Shown here one piece after another: positions 1 to 8,630 of a DNA stretch of 64,000 nt. Origin of the DNA: Planctomycetaceae bacterium. Its GTDB lineage: Bacteria > Planctomycetota > Planctomycetia > Planctomycetales > Planctomycetaceae. The notes under the pieces are model-generated. The model had not been told where the DNA came from and did not search any database. It saw only the letters and a list, made by a program, of their open reading frames with translations. How positions within the stretch are numbered: the first letter of the stretch is position 1; the number at the start of each line of letters is the position of its first letter. A program made the position numbers and the translations under genes. The stretch covers positions 1 to 64,000 of the forward strand of contig JAKFWA010000119.1 in NCBI GenBank assembly GCA_021732995.1, read 5' to 3'.

Positions 1-145
1 CCTTGGCCAGGCTGCGAGTCGACCACACCTCGCCCTTGCGCGGCTTCTCCAGAGTGGTCTTGCGGATGATCTCCGCTTCCAGCGCCGAGCGTACAGTCGG
101 CTTGCGACCACCACGCGGAGCATCCTGCTCGATACACGCAGCCGA
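1..145 (-). pseudogene. IS630-family transposase fragment (internal part, cut at both visible ends)
   Basis: Reading the minus strand, an open frame runs from about 145 to the window edge and gives a peptide containing [13 protein letters not shown], then a charged stretch, then WSTRSLAK. The DAPRxGR and W(S/T)(T/P)R(S/E)LA pattern is that of the helix-turn-helix region of IS630-family transposases. A TGA lies directly before the first codon of this stretch and there is no start codon, so the 5' part of the gene is missing. The rest of the protein, with the DDE residues, would lie left of position 1 and cannot be judged. The fragment abuts the truncated integrase reading frame, so the junction near 130-150 is probably a recombination or insertion scar. 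The family call rests on motif recall only. Confidence 0.6.
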
Positions 146-730
146 TCAATGCTAAGGCTGGCAAATGGATTCGCCGCATAAGGCGGAAGGTGTTGATGCT
201 TAGCCGCGTAGGCATACATCGAACGGCAAACGTCCAGGACATATCGCAGCCCTTTGTCTCTGAGCTTTCGACGAGGGGTATTGTCGTGACTATTGGGCAG
301 ACACTTCGCGCTGACGCAAGAACAACAGGAATGCTGTCACAGAAATCTCGTGAGACTTGTGATTTGGTGCCTGAGACTTCGCGTAGTCGACGAGATGCTG
401 AGTGGCCGCACGGTACCGACTGACGGTGGCCAGCGATGATTGCAGAAGCACCTCGTGGTGTTGCAGAAACCGGCTCCTCAGTTCGCTAACACTCAGGGGA
501 GAGAACGAGAACGTCGTCGGGGCGTTGATTGCGATTTGTCCATTGACGTCCGACGCCAACTTCTCGGCCATTCCGCTATCACTTCCGACCCGTCGCCGGA
601 CCTGCCGATCACCCTCGCGGTAATAAACCCACCACGAACCGTGATGCTCGTAGTTCGAGACCTTGCCCACTCGGAAGCGTGTGCACCGCCGCGACCGGCG
701 CTTGGTGCGAATCTGCTTTTGCTCTGCCAT
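140..730 (-). pseudogene. Tyrosine recombinase (phage-type integrase), frameshifted and 3'-truncated
   Basis: From the ATG at 730 (GGAAAG ten bases upstream) the frame gives a basic N-terminus, a WWVYYREGDRQ strand typical of integrase arm-binding regions, and a SAM-like core-binding domain (SRYRAATQHLVDYAK, FLLFLRQREVSA). It stops at 290-292. Shifting frame by one base at about 294-297 restores a continuation containing DKGLRYVLDVCRSMYAYAAK and PPYAANPFA, which is the expected next part of this recombinase family. One extra C in a GCCC context explains the break. Similarity ends near 140, where transposase sequence begins. The catalytic R-H-R-Y domain is absent, so the gene is dead. It lies just downstream of tRNA-Ser on the same strand, the usual place for the integrase of a tRNA-inserted element. 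Confidence 0.75.
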
Positions 731-745
731 TGTGCGAACTTTCCA

Positions 746-778
746 GTGCACAAGATGTGCACCAAACGTGCACCAAGC
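746..778. repeat. Three 11-bp phased direct repeats built on the palindrome GTGCAC
   Basis: GTGCAC occurs at 746-751, 757-762 and 768-773, exactly 11 bp apart, each followed by a similar AAGAT or CAA(A/G)C tail. The copies sit between the tRNA-Ser terminator and the recombinase start codon. Helically phased short repeats here could be arm-type sites for the recombinase, excisionase sites, or an autoregulatory operator. The spacing is seen directly; the role is inferred. Confidence 0.6.
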
Positions 779-793
779 TAGCAGTTCACAGGC

Positions 794-835
794 AAAGAAA
801 AAGCCGCAACCAATTGGTAATCAATCAGTTGCGGC
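794..835 (-). terminator. Intrinsic terminator after tRNA-Ser
   Basis: On the minus strand a 14-bp stem (arms 822-835 and 803-816, two G-T pairs) closes a 5-nt loop and is followed directly by TTTTTCTTT. This is a textbook Rho-independent terminator. It lies 20 bases past the tRNA 3' end and separates the tRNA from the recombinase remnant. Confidence 0.85.
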
Positions 836-854
836 AATTGCGAAAAGTAAAAAG

Positions 855-941
855 CGGAGAGGGAGAGATTCGAACTCTCGATACCGTTGCCGGTATTCCG
901 GTTTTCGAGACCGGCCCATTCAGCCGCTCTGGCACCTCTCC
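855..941 (-). tRNA. tRNA-Ser (anticodon CGA)
   Basis: The minus strand folds into a class II tRNA. It has a 7-bp acceptor stem GGAGAGG/CCTCTCC with discriminator G, an anticodon stem CCGGT/ACCGG with loop CTCGAAA (anticodon CGA, reads UCG), a long variable arm TACCG/CGGTA, and a T-arm GAGAG-TTCGAAT-CTCTC. The long variable arm and the G73 discriminator fit serine. CCA is not encoded; the genome continues CTTT. The 3' end faces a broken integrase, so this tRNA was probably the attachment site of a former element. Confidence 0.95.
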
Positions 942-1067
942 GGAGGGCAGGAGTTTAAGGGGCAGGTCTTCGTTCCGACAAGCCATGTCCGACTGAAAGA
1001 GCTTCAGCGGCGGGAAGGTTCGTCGGAACTATCGATTAATCTTGATGCGACAAGTATTCGAGTCCGA

Positions 1068-2606
1068 TCAGGCGGCTTTGGACCGCATGGCGTGATTCTG
1101 TCCGTCGAACGACAGCACCGTGGCCTTTTCTTCCATGATCGTCTCGATGTGCACTGGGCGGCACCAGAGTTTGGCCAAGTTCGACAACGTATCCCGGGCG
1201 TAATCCAGCTTGAGCGGCATACCTTGGAACTGGTGCATCAGGTATAGCTCGCCGCGGTTGGCATAGTTGCCGTCCACTACGCGGATGATCGGGCGGCTGT
1301 GGTTGGTCAAACTGTCGAGCAGTTGCGTTTTGATGGCTTTGAATTCGCGTGACGCGATTTCGTAGTTGTCATTAGCTTCGTTGTAGGCGAACGAGAACAG
1401 CTTGTGCTTCTGGCAGAACTCAGGCGTCAGGAACGTGTCCAGGAACGTGACGTCATTGTGGATGCGGCGGACTTCGAAGATTTTCTTGCGACCCAATCCG
1501 AGGTTCTTGTCCCAGTTGGCTTTCTCTCGCATATCGTCGCAGCGGTCCCACTCGGGACCGAACTGGCCTTTGTTCCAGCGCTCTTCGACGTCGCGATACA
1601 GTTCAATACCGATCTTGTAGGGGTTCAGGCGGTTCGGGCTCATGGCCATCGTGCCGGAATGGTGATCGGCGTAGTCGATCACTTCCGCGTCGGTCAGGCC
1701 GTAGCGCGTCATGATGGTGGAGTGCCAGTAGCTGGCCCAGCCCTCGTTCATGATCTTCGTTTGAGCCTGCGGGGCAAAGTAGTATGCCTCGTCACGGATG
1801 ATCTGCAGGATGTCGTGCTGCCAGGGTTTCAGCGGCGCGTGTTCGAGGATGAACAGCAGGACGTCTCGTTCGGGGCGTTCCGGGAATGAGCGGCTGGCTT
1901 CGCGGTCGCTTTGTTTTTTCCGCTTGTCTTCGGCTTGCTTCGCCAGCACGTCCGGTGGATTGATGAAGGTATCCATATAGTCGTGCTGTGACTGGAATCT
2001 GCCGCCGGTTGGTTCTTCATCCTGATCGCCCGTCTCGTCGGATTGCAGCGTGCCGCGTGCGGGAACGTGCTGCTCGTGCCGTTTGATGTGGACGGAATGC
2101 GGATCGATCAAGTCTTCCAGCGACAGGCAGGCATCAATGAATTCTTCGACGGGTTCGTGGCCGTGCCGGTCGATGTAGCGATTCACACGCGCGGCGTGGT
2201 TCGCCATCTGGTCCAGCATCTTGCGGTTGGTGGGAGCAAACCAGGCGTTGTTCTTGAAGAAGTCGCAGTGACCGTAGACGTGGGCGATGACCAGCTTCTG
2301 GTCGCCGGTCGAATTCGTATCCAGCAGATAGGCGTGACACGGGTCGGTGTTGATCACCATTTCGTAGATCTTCTGCAGACCGTACGAGTGGCCTTTGATC
2401 AGTTCGTCGTACTGAGCGCCGAATCTCCAGTGCGGATATCGCACGGGGAAGCCGGTGTACGCGGCGAACATGCTGAGCTCTTCAACGTCGACAAACTCGA
2501 AGTTGGTTTCGTAGAAGTCGAGTCCGTATTCGCGGGCATGGGCCTCCATGACCTTCTGGATCTCGGCAATCCCCTGCGGCAACGCCCGATGAATGCTGAG
2601 TGCCAT
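1068..2606 (-). CDS. SpoVR family protein
   Basis: A 512-residue protein that matches the SpoVR/YcgB family over its whole length; about 510 residues is usual. Recognisable stretches are the N-terminal YGLDFYETNFEFV, MFAAYTGFPVRYPHW, the conserved YEMVINTDPCHAYLL, and the histidine-containing VIAHVYGHCDFFKNN. The ATG at 2606 is chosen because GGAGACATTGTC precedes it and family similarity starts there; an in-frame extension to 2777 has no similarity. In other bacteria SpoVR is usually encoded with the PrkA-type kinase (YeaG) and a VWA protein (YeaH), a stress and stationary-phase module. Neither partner is beside it here: the tRNA lies downstream and recC upstream. The biochemical activity of SpoVR is not established. 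It is probably cytoplasmic. Confidence 0.9.
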   Translation of the reverse strand: MALSIHRALPQGIAEIQKVMEAHAREYGLDFYETNFEFVDVEELSMFAAYTGFPVRYPHWRFGAQYDELIKGHSYGLQKIYEMVINTDPCHAYLLDTNSTGDQKLVIAHVYGHCDFFKNNAWFAPTNRKMLDQMANHAARVNRYIDRHGHEPVEEFIDACLSLEDLIDPHSVHIKRHEQHVPARGTLQSDETGDQDEEPTGGRFQSQHDYMDTFINPPDVLAKQAEDKRKKQSDREASRSFPERPERDVLLFILEHAPLKPWQHDILQIIRDEAYYFAPQAQTKIMNEGWASYWHSTIMTRYGLTDAEVIDYADHHSGTMAMSPNRLNPYKIGIELYRDVEERWNKGQFGPEWDRCDDMREKANWDKNLGLGRKKIFEVRRIHNDVTFLDTFLTPEFCQKHKLFSFAYNEANDNYEIASREFKAIKTQLLDSLTNHSRPIIRVVDGNYANRGELYLMHQFQGMPLKLDYARDTLSNLAKLWCRPVHIETIMEEKATVLSFDGQNHAMRSKAA

Positions 2607-2722
2607 GACAATGTCTCCTGGCAAAGTACGGTGCGAATTCGAGCTACCAGAGACTACCCCACAGGCCACGATTCTGAGAACACGACTTCGTGAAAGTTGC
2701 CGCCAAAACTGCAGATACGGCA

Positions 2723-5700
2723 TTAATTGGTATCTACGCCGGAAGTGCCATCCGCCGTTTGGGTGATCTCCAGACATCGCATCAGCGGTTCGGCGATCCG
2801 TTGCGCGAGCACGATAAACTGCAAGGCGTCGTCACCTGCCAGTTCCGGAAGTTCTGCACAGGTGAGGTTCAACGGCGAGAGACCGGCGAAGGCCTGTCGA
2901 ATAGCGGGGTCATCCGCGAGGCTCGGCAGGGCACCAGCCTGATAGGAGGTTGCGAACTGGGTTCGCGCATGCTTCAAGATTTCTTGAACGCCCGCGTCGT
3001 CAAACGCCAGCTTTCGCTGGCACAACTTCTTAGTGTTGATGCACTCTGAGAAGAACGGCAGAGGAAGCCGCTGGGCGAGTTCGTAGATCTCCATCAACCG
3101 CGACAGTTCCGCGTAGGCGACGTCGACCGATGGGCTGCCGATGTTGATGGCTTGATCTCGGGTAATGAGTACCGCCGGGGCGACCTCACGGTTTAAGGTC
3201 ACTGCTGCGAGCAACTGATCGTACCAAAGCTCCAGGAGCTTCTTTGTGGACAGGCTCGACCAGGTTGCTCGGCGGATGCCCTGAGTAGTCCAGTCTTTCA
3301 CATGGCCGGTCAGCGTTCGTCCCGCGAGATCGATTCGCACGAGCAGCGGATCGGCGGCCGGATCGACTCCTGATTTCTTCGATTCCGCAATGACCCATTC
3401 TATGCCGTTGTTGATTCTTTCAGCTTCCGCTTGTCCCAACGCACCGCCGGGCAACATACCGGATCGTTCTAAGTGGCGGACGATGCTTTCCGTGGACGCC
3501 CCTTTGAGTCGCTGAGTCAGCCAGTGATCGCCGATCGACCAGCGATCGAGGCCCTGCAAAAGCAGCGGTTCGCGATCTTCGAGCTGAACTGCGTCGTCTC
3601 TTAGTGAGAGGTTCAAACGCTGCAGGAACAATTTCCAGGGACAGATCAGCGCCAGCCGCAGTTCGTCCGTTGAAACCTCGTTCTCGGCTTCGGCGACTTC
3701 AAGTGTCGTTTGCGAAAAGGGCGCTGGCAGTTCACGCGGTTTCAGGATGCCTGCGGCGGCTCGACAAAGCGATGCCTGATAACTGAAGAGTTGCGGATGG
3801 GATTCATCAAAGTAGCGCGGGCTGAAGGCTTGCAGTGGGTGCTCGATGACCAGCGCGTCTCGTAGATTGCTGTCAGCCCCTGATTGGTTCGTCTCCTGCT
3901 TGAGGACATCCAGCAACTCGTCAATGAGCACTGACGGCGGACGCGGTTTCTGGTCGCGAATCCCCTGCCCTTGATAGGTGATGATCAATTGCGATTTCGC
4001 GGCCAGAATCGCTTCAAGGAACAGATGGCGGTCTTCATGCCGGGGAGCGCGGTCACCCAATTGCGGAGATCGTGCCATGAGGTCAAATCGCACCGGACGT
4101 TCGGATCGCGGGAAGGCACCGTCATTGAGTCCCAGCAAGCCGACGACAGCGAACGGCAGGCTGCGCACGGAAGCCAGATCGCAGAAGGTGACGCCGCCAA
4201 TACGGAACCCGCCGGCGCCGGTCTGCTCATCGACTTCCTGCTCGATTTCCAGCGCGATGACTCGGAAGGGAAGCTGATGATCAAAGTCGTTCTTGGCGGC
4301 GAGTTTGGCGACATGATCGATCGCGTCGAACAGGATCTGCACTCCGACAGGATCGTCGTCTGTGTCGACGAACTCCTGGACGAGTCGAGTTAGTAACGGT
4401 TGCCAATCCGCGACGGAGTGTGTTTTCTGAATTCGATCGCGCCAGTTTGTGAGGCGGCGAATGAACGCCCAGAACAAGCCTAGCGTCGCGCCCTCCAGGC
4501 CTGAGGCGCGGTCGAGCGCCGCGACGTCGTCCACGAGCATCTCACCGCCCGGCGGCATTGCATAACCGAGCAACAGGCGATCGAGCCCGAACTCCCAAGT
4601 GTTCAAGTCCGTGGCTGGAAGCTCTTCCGTTTCCCGGTGTTCGGCGTCCACGCCCCAACGCACACCGCTTTGAATTGCCCACTGCGCAACATCGTCGATG
4701 CTGGCGGAGTTCAGCTTGGCCGCCTTGCCAATAACTTCGATATGCAGCAGATCGACCATCTCACTGATGGCGAAACGTCCTTGCAGGACAGCGAGCACTC
4801 GAAAGTAAGCTTCGATCGCTGGCCGCGTCTTACGATTGGAACGGCCAGCGATCTGAAACGGAATCTGCAAGTTGTCCGTGAAGCCATCCGCTCCAAAGAC
4901 CGCCTGGATGAACGGTGCGTAGGTTTCGAGATCCGGGCTCATGACGACGACGTCTTCGGGCCGCAATTGCTCATCTGCCTCGAACGCGGCGAGCAACTGG
5001 TCATGCAACACTTCCACTTCGCGCAACGGTGTATGGCAACTGTGAATCCGCAAGCTGGAATCGTTTGGCAAACGCGCAATGTCGTAAGGTTCGAAGGGTT
5101 CCTTGAGGATCTCCGGCATGTCCTCGTCGGTGTGCAGCTCACGACTCAATGGATCGATCGCGCGACGAACCGAGCGCTGCAGGCAGTTCAACAACGAGGC
5201 TGACGTGACGTCGAAAGGCTGCTCTTCCTCAGATGTGAGTTCCCAGTAGTGCCACGGCGGACCATCGCGATCCACCATCAGCATTTGCTGTTGGCGCGAC
5301 AATTCGCCGCACGATGCCAGCAGCGGATGTAGCAGATCAACGTGCTCCGTGACACAGAACTGCCGCAGCGAGATTTCTGCCGTGCGCAGTTTTCGCAGCA
5401 TGGTTCGGCGTCCCTGCATGTCACCCCAGTATTCCAGGGCGGGGACGAGGATAAATACGTTGATGTTGCTGAAACGACCGACCGCTTCGAAGAAATCGAG
5501 ATGTGACTGCGCCAGACCGCCAGCTACCCAAGCATTGACCCGCTCGGAGATATGAGTTGGATCCAGAGAAAGCTTATCGGCGACGTCGGCGGTCATGGCT
5601 TTGACCGACCGATAAGGGACGTCTTCCGTGATCTTCTGCCAGAGCTTTCTTTGCCAGCTTGCTGCTGTCGGCACATCCCCTGCCCTTTCAGGCCAGTCAC

Positions 5701-6163
5701 GCCCAGCCTGCCAGCCATCAATCAGTTCCGGGCGGTCCAGCAGGTAGCGATCAAACAGCCGCCCGATGCAGCGAGACAGATCGAGCAGGTTCTGCATGTC
5801 CAGCTTCCCACCATGAGCGAACAGGTAGTTGCGGACGTCCCCGAAGTCGGGATCAGAGATGAAGTCGCGCAGACGTCTGGCGATTGCCCAGGTTAGTGAG
5901 TCGAGTTCTCGTTCGGGGGCGAGTTCTTGGCCGAGGACTTTTTCCAGAACGACGGCGATCCAGTTGCCGAGTGGCAGAAACTCGAATTGAGCCCAGCATC
6001 CGGTTTGTGAGGCCAGTCGTCGACTGAGCACGCTGCTCCATCCCTTGCCCGGAACGACGATCGTTTCTTTGGCAAGGACCGACGATTGAGGCCGAGCGAT
6101 GACGCTTTGAAACTTGCTCCACAAGGTTTCGAAGTCAGTGGACTCGTAGACGTCGATCGGCAC
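2723..6163 (-). CDS. recC: RecC-like exodeoxyribonuclease V gamma subunit
   Basis: 1146 residues, close to E. coli RecC (about 1120). The N-terminus follows the RecC pattern: a strand-rich start (VYESTDFETLWSKF), IVVPGKGWSSVLSRRLA, then DLSRCIGRLFDRYLLDRPELIDGW, equivalent to the RecC region ending in FDQYLVYRP. Later parts include PFEPYDIARLPNDSSLRIHSCHTPLREVEVLHDQLL, DVVVMSPDLETYAPFI and GLLGLNDGAFPR, as in the inactive helicase core of RecC. It would act with RecB and RecD to process double-strand ends, with RecC scanning for Chi. Neither partner is in the window. The start is a GTG at 6163 with only a weak GAG upstream; it follows the previous gene by 21 bp, suggesting cotranscription. 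The gene name rests on motif-level similarity. Confidence 0.85.
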   Translation of the reverse strand: MPIDVYESTDFETLWSKFQSVIARPQSSVLAKETIVVPGKGWSSVLSRRLASQTGCWAQFEFLPLGNWIAVVLEKVLGQELAPERELDSLTWAIARRLRDFISDPDFGDVRNYLFAHGGKLDMQNLLDLSRCIGRLFDRYLLDRPELIDGWQAGRDWPERAGDVPTAASWQRKLWQKITEDVPYRSVKAMTADVADKLSLDPTHISERVNAWVAGGLAQSHLDFFEAVGRFSNINVFILVPALEYWGDMQGRRTMLRKLRTAEISLRQFCVTEHVDLLHPLLASCGELSRQQQMLMVDRDGPPWHYWELTSEEEQPFDVTSASLLNCLQRSVRRAIDPLSRELHTDEDMPEILKEPFEPYDIARLPNDSSLRIHSCHTPLREVEVLHDQLLAAFEADEQLRPEDVVVMSPDLETYAPFIQAVFGADGFTDNLQIPFQIAGRSNRKTRPAIEAYFRVLAVLQGRFAISEMVDLLHIEVIGKAAKLNSASIDDVAQWAIQSGVRWGVDAEHRETEELPATDLNTWEFGLDRLLLGYAMPPGGEMLVDDVAALDRASGLEGATLGLFWAFIRRLTNWRDRIQKTHSVADWQPLLTRLVQEFVDTDDDPVGVQILFDAIDHVAKLAAKNDFDHQLPFRVIALEIEQEVDEQTGAGGFRIGGVTFCDLASVRSLPFAVVGLLGLNDGAFPRSERPVRFDLMARSPQLGDRAPRHEDRHLFLEAILAAKSQLIITYQGQGIRDQKPRPPSVLIDELLDVLKQETNQSGADSNLRDALVIEHPLQAFSPRYFDESHPQLFSYQASLCRAAAGILKPRELPAPFSQTTLEVAEAENEVSTDELRLALICPWKLFLQRLNLSLRDDAVQLEDREPLLLQGLDRWSIGDHWLTQRLKGASTESIVRHLERSGMLPGGALGQAEAERINNGIEWVIAESKKSGVDPAADPLLVRIDLAGRTLTGHVKDWTTQGIRRATWSSLSTKKLLELWYDQLLAAVTLNREVAPAVLITRDQAINIGSPSVDVAYAELSRLMEIYELAQRLPLPFFSECINTKKLCQRKLAFDDAGVQEILKHARTQFATSYQAGALPSLADDPAIRQAFAGLSPLNLTCAELPELAGDDALQFIVLAQRIAEPLMRCLEITQTADGTSGVDTN

Positions 6164-6184
6164 GGATTGGCTCGAATTCAGAGT

Positions 6185-7897
6185 TCAGGATCGCGGCGGT
6201 TCAACGATGAGTTGTTCCAGTTCCGCGACCATTCTGTGAACTCGATCGAGCGGGTAAAGGCAAAACGAAAATTCGCGGCTCTTCAGCAGGCGATTCGCCG
6301 CCAGACGTTGTTCAACGGCGGTGAGTTTTTCTTGCAGCACTGCCTGTTGATTTGCGGTCTCCATGGAGAGCTGCTTGCGAATCGTTCTGAGTTCCTGATG
6401 TCGGGCATAACCAAGTCTGCGCCTAACGCCGCGCGTGACCACGACACTGGCAGACTCGGTGCGAACGCTCTGTGCCTCGGCCAGGAGTGAGTTTCGCCTT
6501 TGGGCGAGCGACTCAATTGCCTGCCGATCTGTACTCGTGAGATGGCGCTGCGGGTTCTGTTCCATGTCCCGGATTCTCTGTCGCAGGCGTTCCGCGTCTT
6601 GGCCCGTGTCGGGAAATGGTTGCGAGAACGGCAACCACGCGGTTGCTGACAACGTCAAATAGGCTGGTGCCGGGAGCTTGAGCCAGCGCGAGATCAGCCG
6701 ATCGGTGATCTCGTCATACTTCGCGCCGCCGATGCCATGAATGAAGAGGTCGCCGAGCAGCAATCTTGCGAACAAGGTAGTCGTCAAGGCGCGCGTTCGC
6801 AGTTTCCAGCCGCGTTGAGACAACTCCCGTAAAGCTGCGACAGCAGCAGAGTGATCCGCTGAGCTCAATGGGATCTCGCCCACGATTGCCTGGTCAGTCG
6901 GATGGGCTGCAAGCAGGAGTTCGCCGCCGTGTTGCTGAACGAACAGGCGACCGCGCGCTCGAGTACCCTGTTGCCAGATCCAGAACGGCGTCTCATGCCA
7001 TGAACCGACCGCTTCGAGATCCGGAACCGGATGCGCACGACTGCGAACTCGATTGATTCGTCGATACTCGGCGACTGCGGCATTGTGGGTGTCACGAAAG
7101 TGGGATGCGTCTGAAATCAGATGAGTGACGAATTCGCGGAAGGCGTCGGTTTCGCAGACTCGACTAAGCGGCAATTCGAGGTTGCCCCAACCGTTCTGCC
7201 ATTCAAAGTTGGCTCGACCAGCGGTCAGGCAATCCACCAGATGATTCGACTGCAGCGACTGTTTCAACGCATGCGGCCACAGGTCGCTTAAAAGTGGTGG
7301 TCCGTTTTGCCAGATCCATGCATCGCGTACCCGATCCGCAAACGATCCGAAGAGTTGCAGATCGAGGATCTCAGCATCTTCCCAAGGCTGATCCGCTCGC
7401 GGCTTGTCGAACGCAATCTCCATCTTAGTTGGCGCTTCGCGAGTCCCTGCCGGGACGCTGATGGAGGTCGAGTCACAAATGTCGTTGTCGACGATCAAGT
7501 TCAGGCCTACGCCTGAAGCGCGTTGCGCGAGGAGCGACGTCGCGATCTGCTTCACCCAGACTCCGGGATGGAAAATTTCCGGCTGATGCCCCGTCACGAT
7601 CAAGGGAACTGCTTCCAGTTGCTCGATGCCCGGCAAACGCGCATTGGATCCAAGTATCTCCCCCGTGTACTGGAGTGCCGAACGCAGAATCTCTGCGCTG
7701 GCCGCTTTTCGCACGTCGGCCAGTGGGCGGCCGAAGAGCAGTAACTCGGGGCGAGCGAACAGCTCTCGCTGTTCATGCAACAGTTTGGGCGCGGCCGACA
7801 ACGGGGGTATCGTGAGGAACGTGCCGTCTTCGCGCGGAACTGAGATTCGAGTGCGTTTCCAAACGGGCTCGCTCGTGATGGAGAACGAACCGCTCAC
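6185..7897 (-). CDS. Conserved protein of unknown function (VTGHQPEIFHPGVW motif)
   Basis: I cannot assign this about 570-residue protein. The proposed start is the GTG at 7897, two bases after the stop of the glycosyltransferase; the open frame extends to 8059 inside that gene, but the upstream part does not look like protein. Around residue 100 it has VTGHQPEIFHPGVWVKQ, then LNLIVDNDICDSTSISVPAG, and later FIHGIGGAKYDEITDRLISRW and PAYLTLSATAWLPF. A charged, probably coiled region near the C-terminus precedes FSFCLYPLDRVH. The TGxQP...VK and VDND pair faintly recalls the TGQQPG and EDHD motifs of BshC, the cysteine-adding enzyme of bacillithiol synthesis; this is a weak hint only. No signal peptide or membrane segment is visible. 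It is probably cotranscribed with the GT2 gene and recC. Confidence 0.6.
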   Translation of the reverse strand: MSGSFSITSEPVWKRTRISVPREDGTFLTIPPLSAAPKLLHEQRELFARPELLLFGRPLADVRKAASAEILRSALQYTGEILGSNARLPGIEQLEAVPLIVTGHQPEIFHPGVWVKQIATSLLAQRASGVGLNLIVDNDICDSTSISVPAGTREAPTKMEIAFDKPRADQPWEDAEILDLQLFGSFADRVRDAWIWQNGPPLLSDLWPHALKQSLQSNHLVDCLTAGRANFEWQNGWGNLELPLSRVCETDAFREFVTHLISDASHFRDTHNAAVAEYRRINRVRSRAHPVPDLEAVGSWHETPFWIWQQGTRARGRLFVQQHGGELLLAAHPTDQAIVGEIPLSSADHSAAVAALRELSQRGWKLRTRALTTTLFARLLLGDLFIHGIGGAKYDEITDRLISRWLKLPAPAYLTLSATAWLPFSQPFPDTGQDAERLRQRIRDMEQNPQRHLTSTDRQAIESLAQRRNSLLAEAQSVRTESASVVVTRGVRRRLGYARHQELRTIRKQLSMETANQQAVLQEKLTAVEQRLAANRLLKSREFSFCLYPLDRVHRMVAELEQLIVEPPRS

Positions 7898-7898
7898 A

Positions 7899-8630
7899 TC
7901 ACGTTCCGCAGGCCGACGGACAGCAGGCGGCTCGTTCGCGATCGAACACTTCACGGTAGTAGGCCATACGCTTTGCTGAATCGTCCAAGGCGCCACCGAA
8001 GGACCGCTTCTCGTCGAGGTACACGAGCGGAACCGGGAACTCTTGAATGCGGAAGCCATGACGCACGGCCTGCACCCAGAGCTGCAGCGGCATCGCGTAC
8101 CCCAGTTCTGTGATGCACAGGTTCTCGAGTGGCAGCGTTCGATACGCTTTGAAGCCGCAGAACGAGTCCGTCAGGTTCAAGCCCAACTCCTGGTTCAGCA
8201 GCTTCGTGACCTCGACGTTGACCTTGCGACGCTCCTCTGGAGGAACGCTGTCGCCGTCGAAACGCTTCAGATAGCGGCTGCCGGAAATGATGTCGTAAGG
8301 CTCGTCGTTCTCCGGAAAGACGGCCGCGGCGATGGTCGGAATGAGGCTTGGCTCATGCTGTCCGTCGCAGTCGATCGTGACGACCACATCGTACTTGTGC
8401 TCAATCGCGTAGTTGAACGCAGTTCGCAACGCCGCGCCGTAACCTTGGTTGGTGAGGTGGGTGGCGATCTGAATGCCGGGTATTGAGGAAAGAACCTTCG
8501 CCGTTCCGTCTTTGGAACCGTCATTCACGACGAGCACGTCGTCCGCGTAACGGCAGACTTCGGCGAGTACAGGCAGCAGGTGCGCTTCCTCGTTGTAGAC
8601 GGGAAGTGCAGTCAGGACTTTTGGTTGCAT
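7899..8630 (-). CDS. Family 2 glycosyltransferase, DPM1-like
   Basis: A 243-residue soluble GT-A enzyme. VLTALPVYNEEAHLLPVL and VLVVNDGSKDGT bind the nucleotide sugar, TIDCDGQHEPSLIP carries the metal-binding DxD-type motif, and ISGSRYLKRF and DSFCGFKAYRT follow in the usual order. This pattern fits transferases that load a polyprenyl phosphate or a lipid-linked acceptor. There is no C-terminal membrane anchor. Start ATG at 8630, with GGAT nine bases upstream. It is the first gene of a probable operon with the conserved hypothetical gene and recC. Donor and acceptor cannot be read from sequence. Confidence 0.88.
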   Translation of the reverse strand: MQPKVLTALPVYNEEAHLLPVLAEVCRYADDVLVVNDGSKDGTAKVLSSIPGIQIATHLTNQGYGAALRTAFNYAIEHKYDVVVTIDCDGQHEPSLIPTIAAAVFPENDEPYDIISGSRYLKRFDGDSVPPEERRKVNVEVTKLLNQELGLNLTDSFCGFKAYRTLPLENLCITELGYAMPLQLWVQAVRHGFRIQEFPVPLVYLDEKRSFGGALDDSAKRMAYYREVFDRERAACCPSACGT

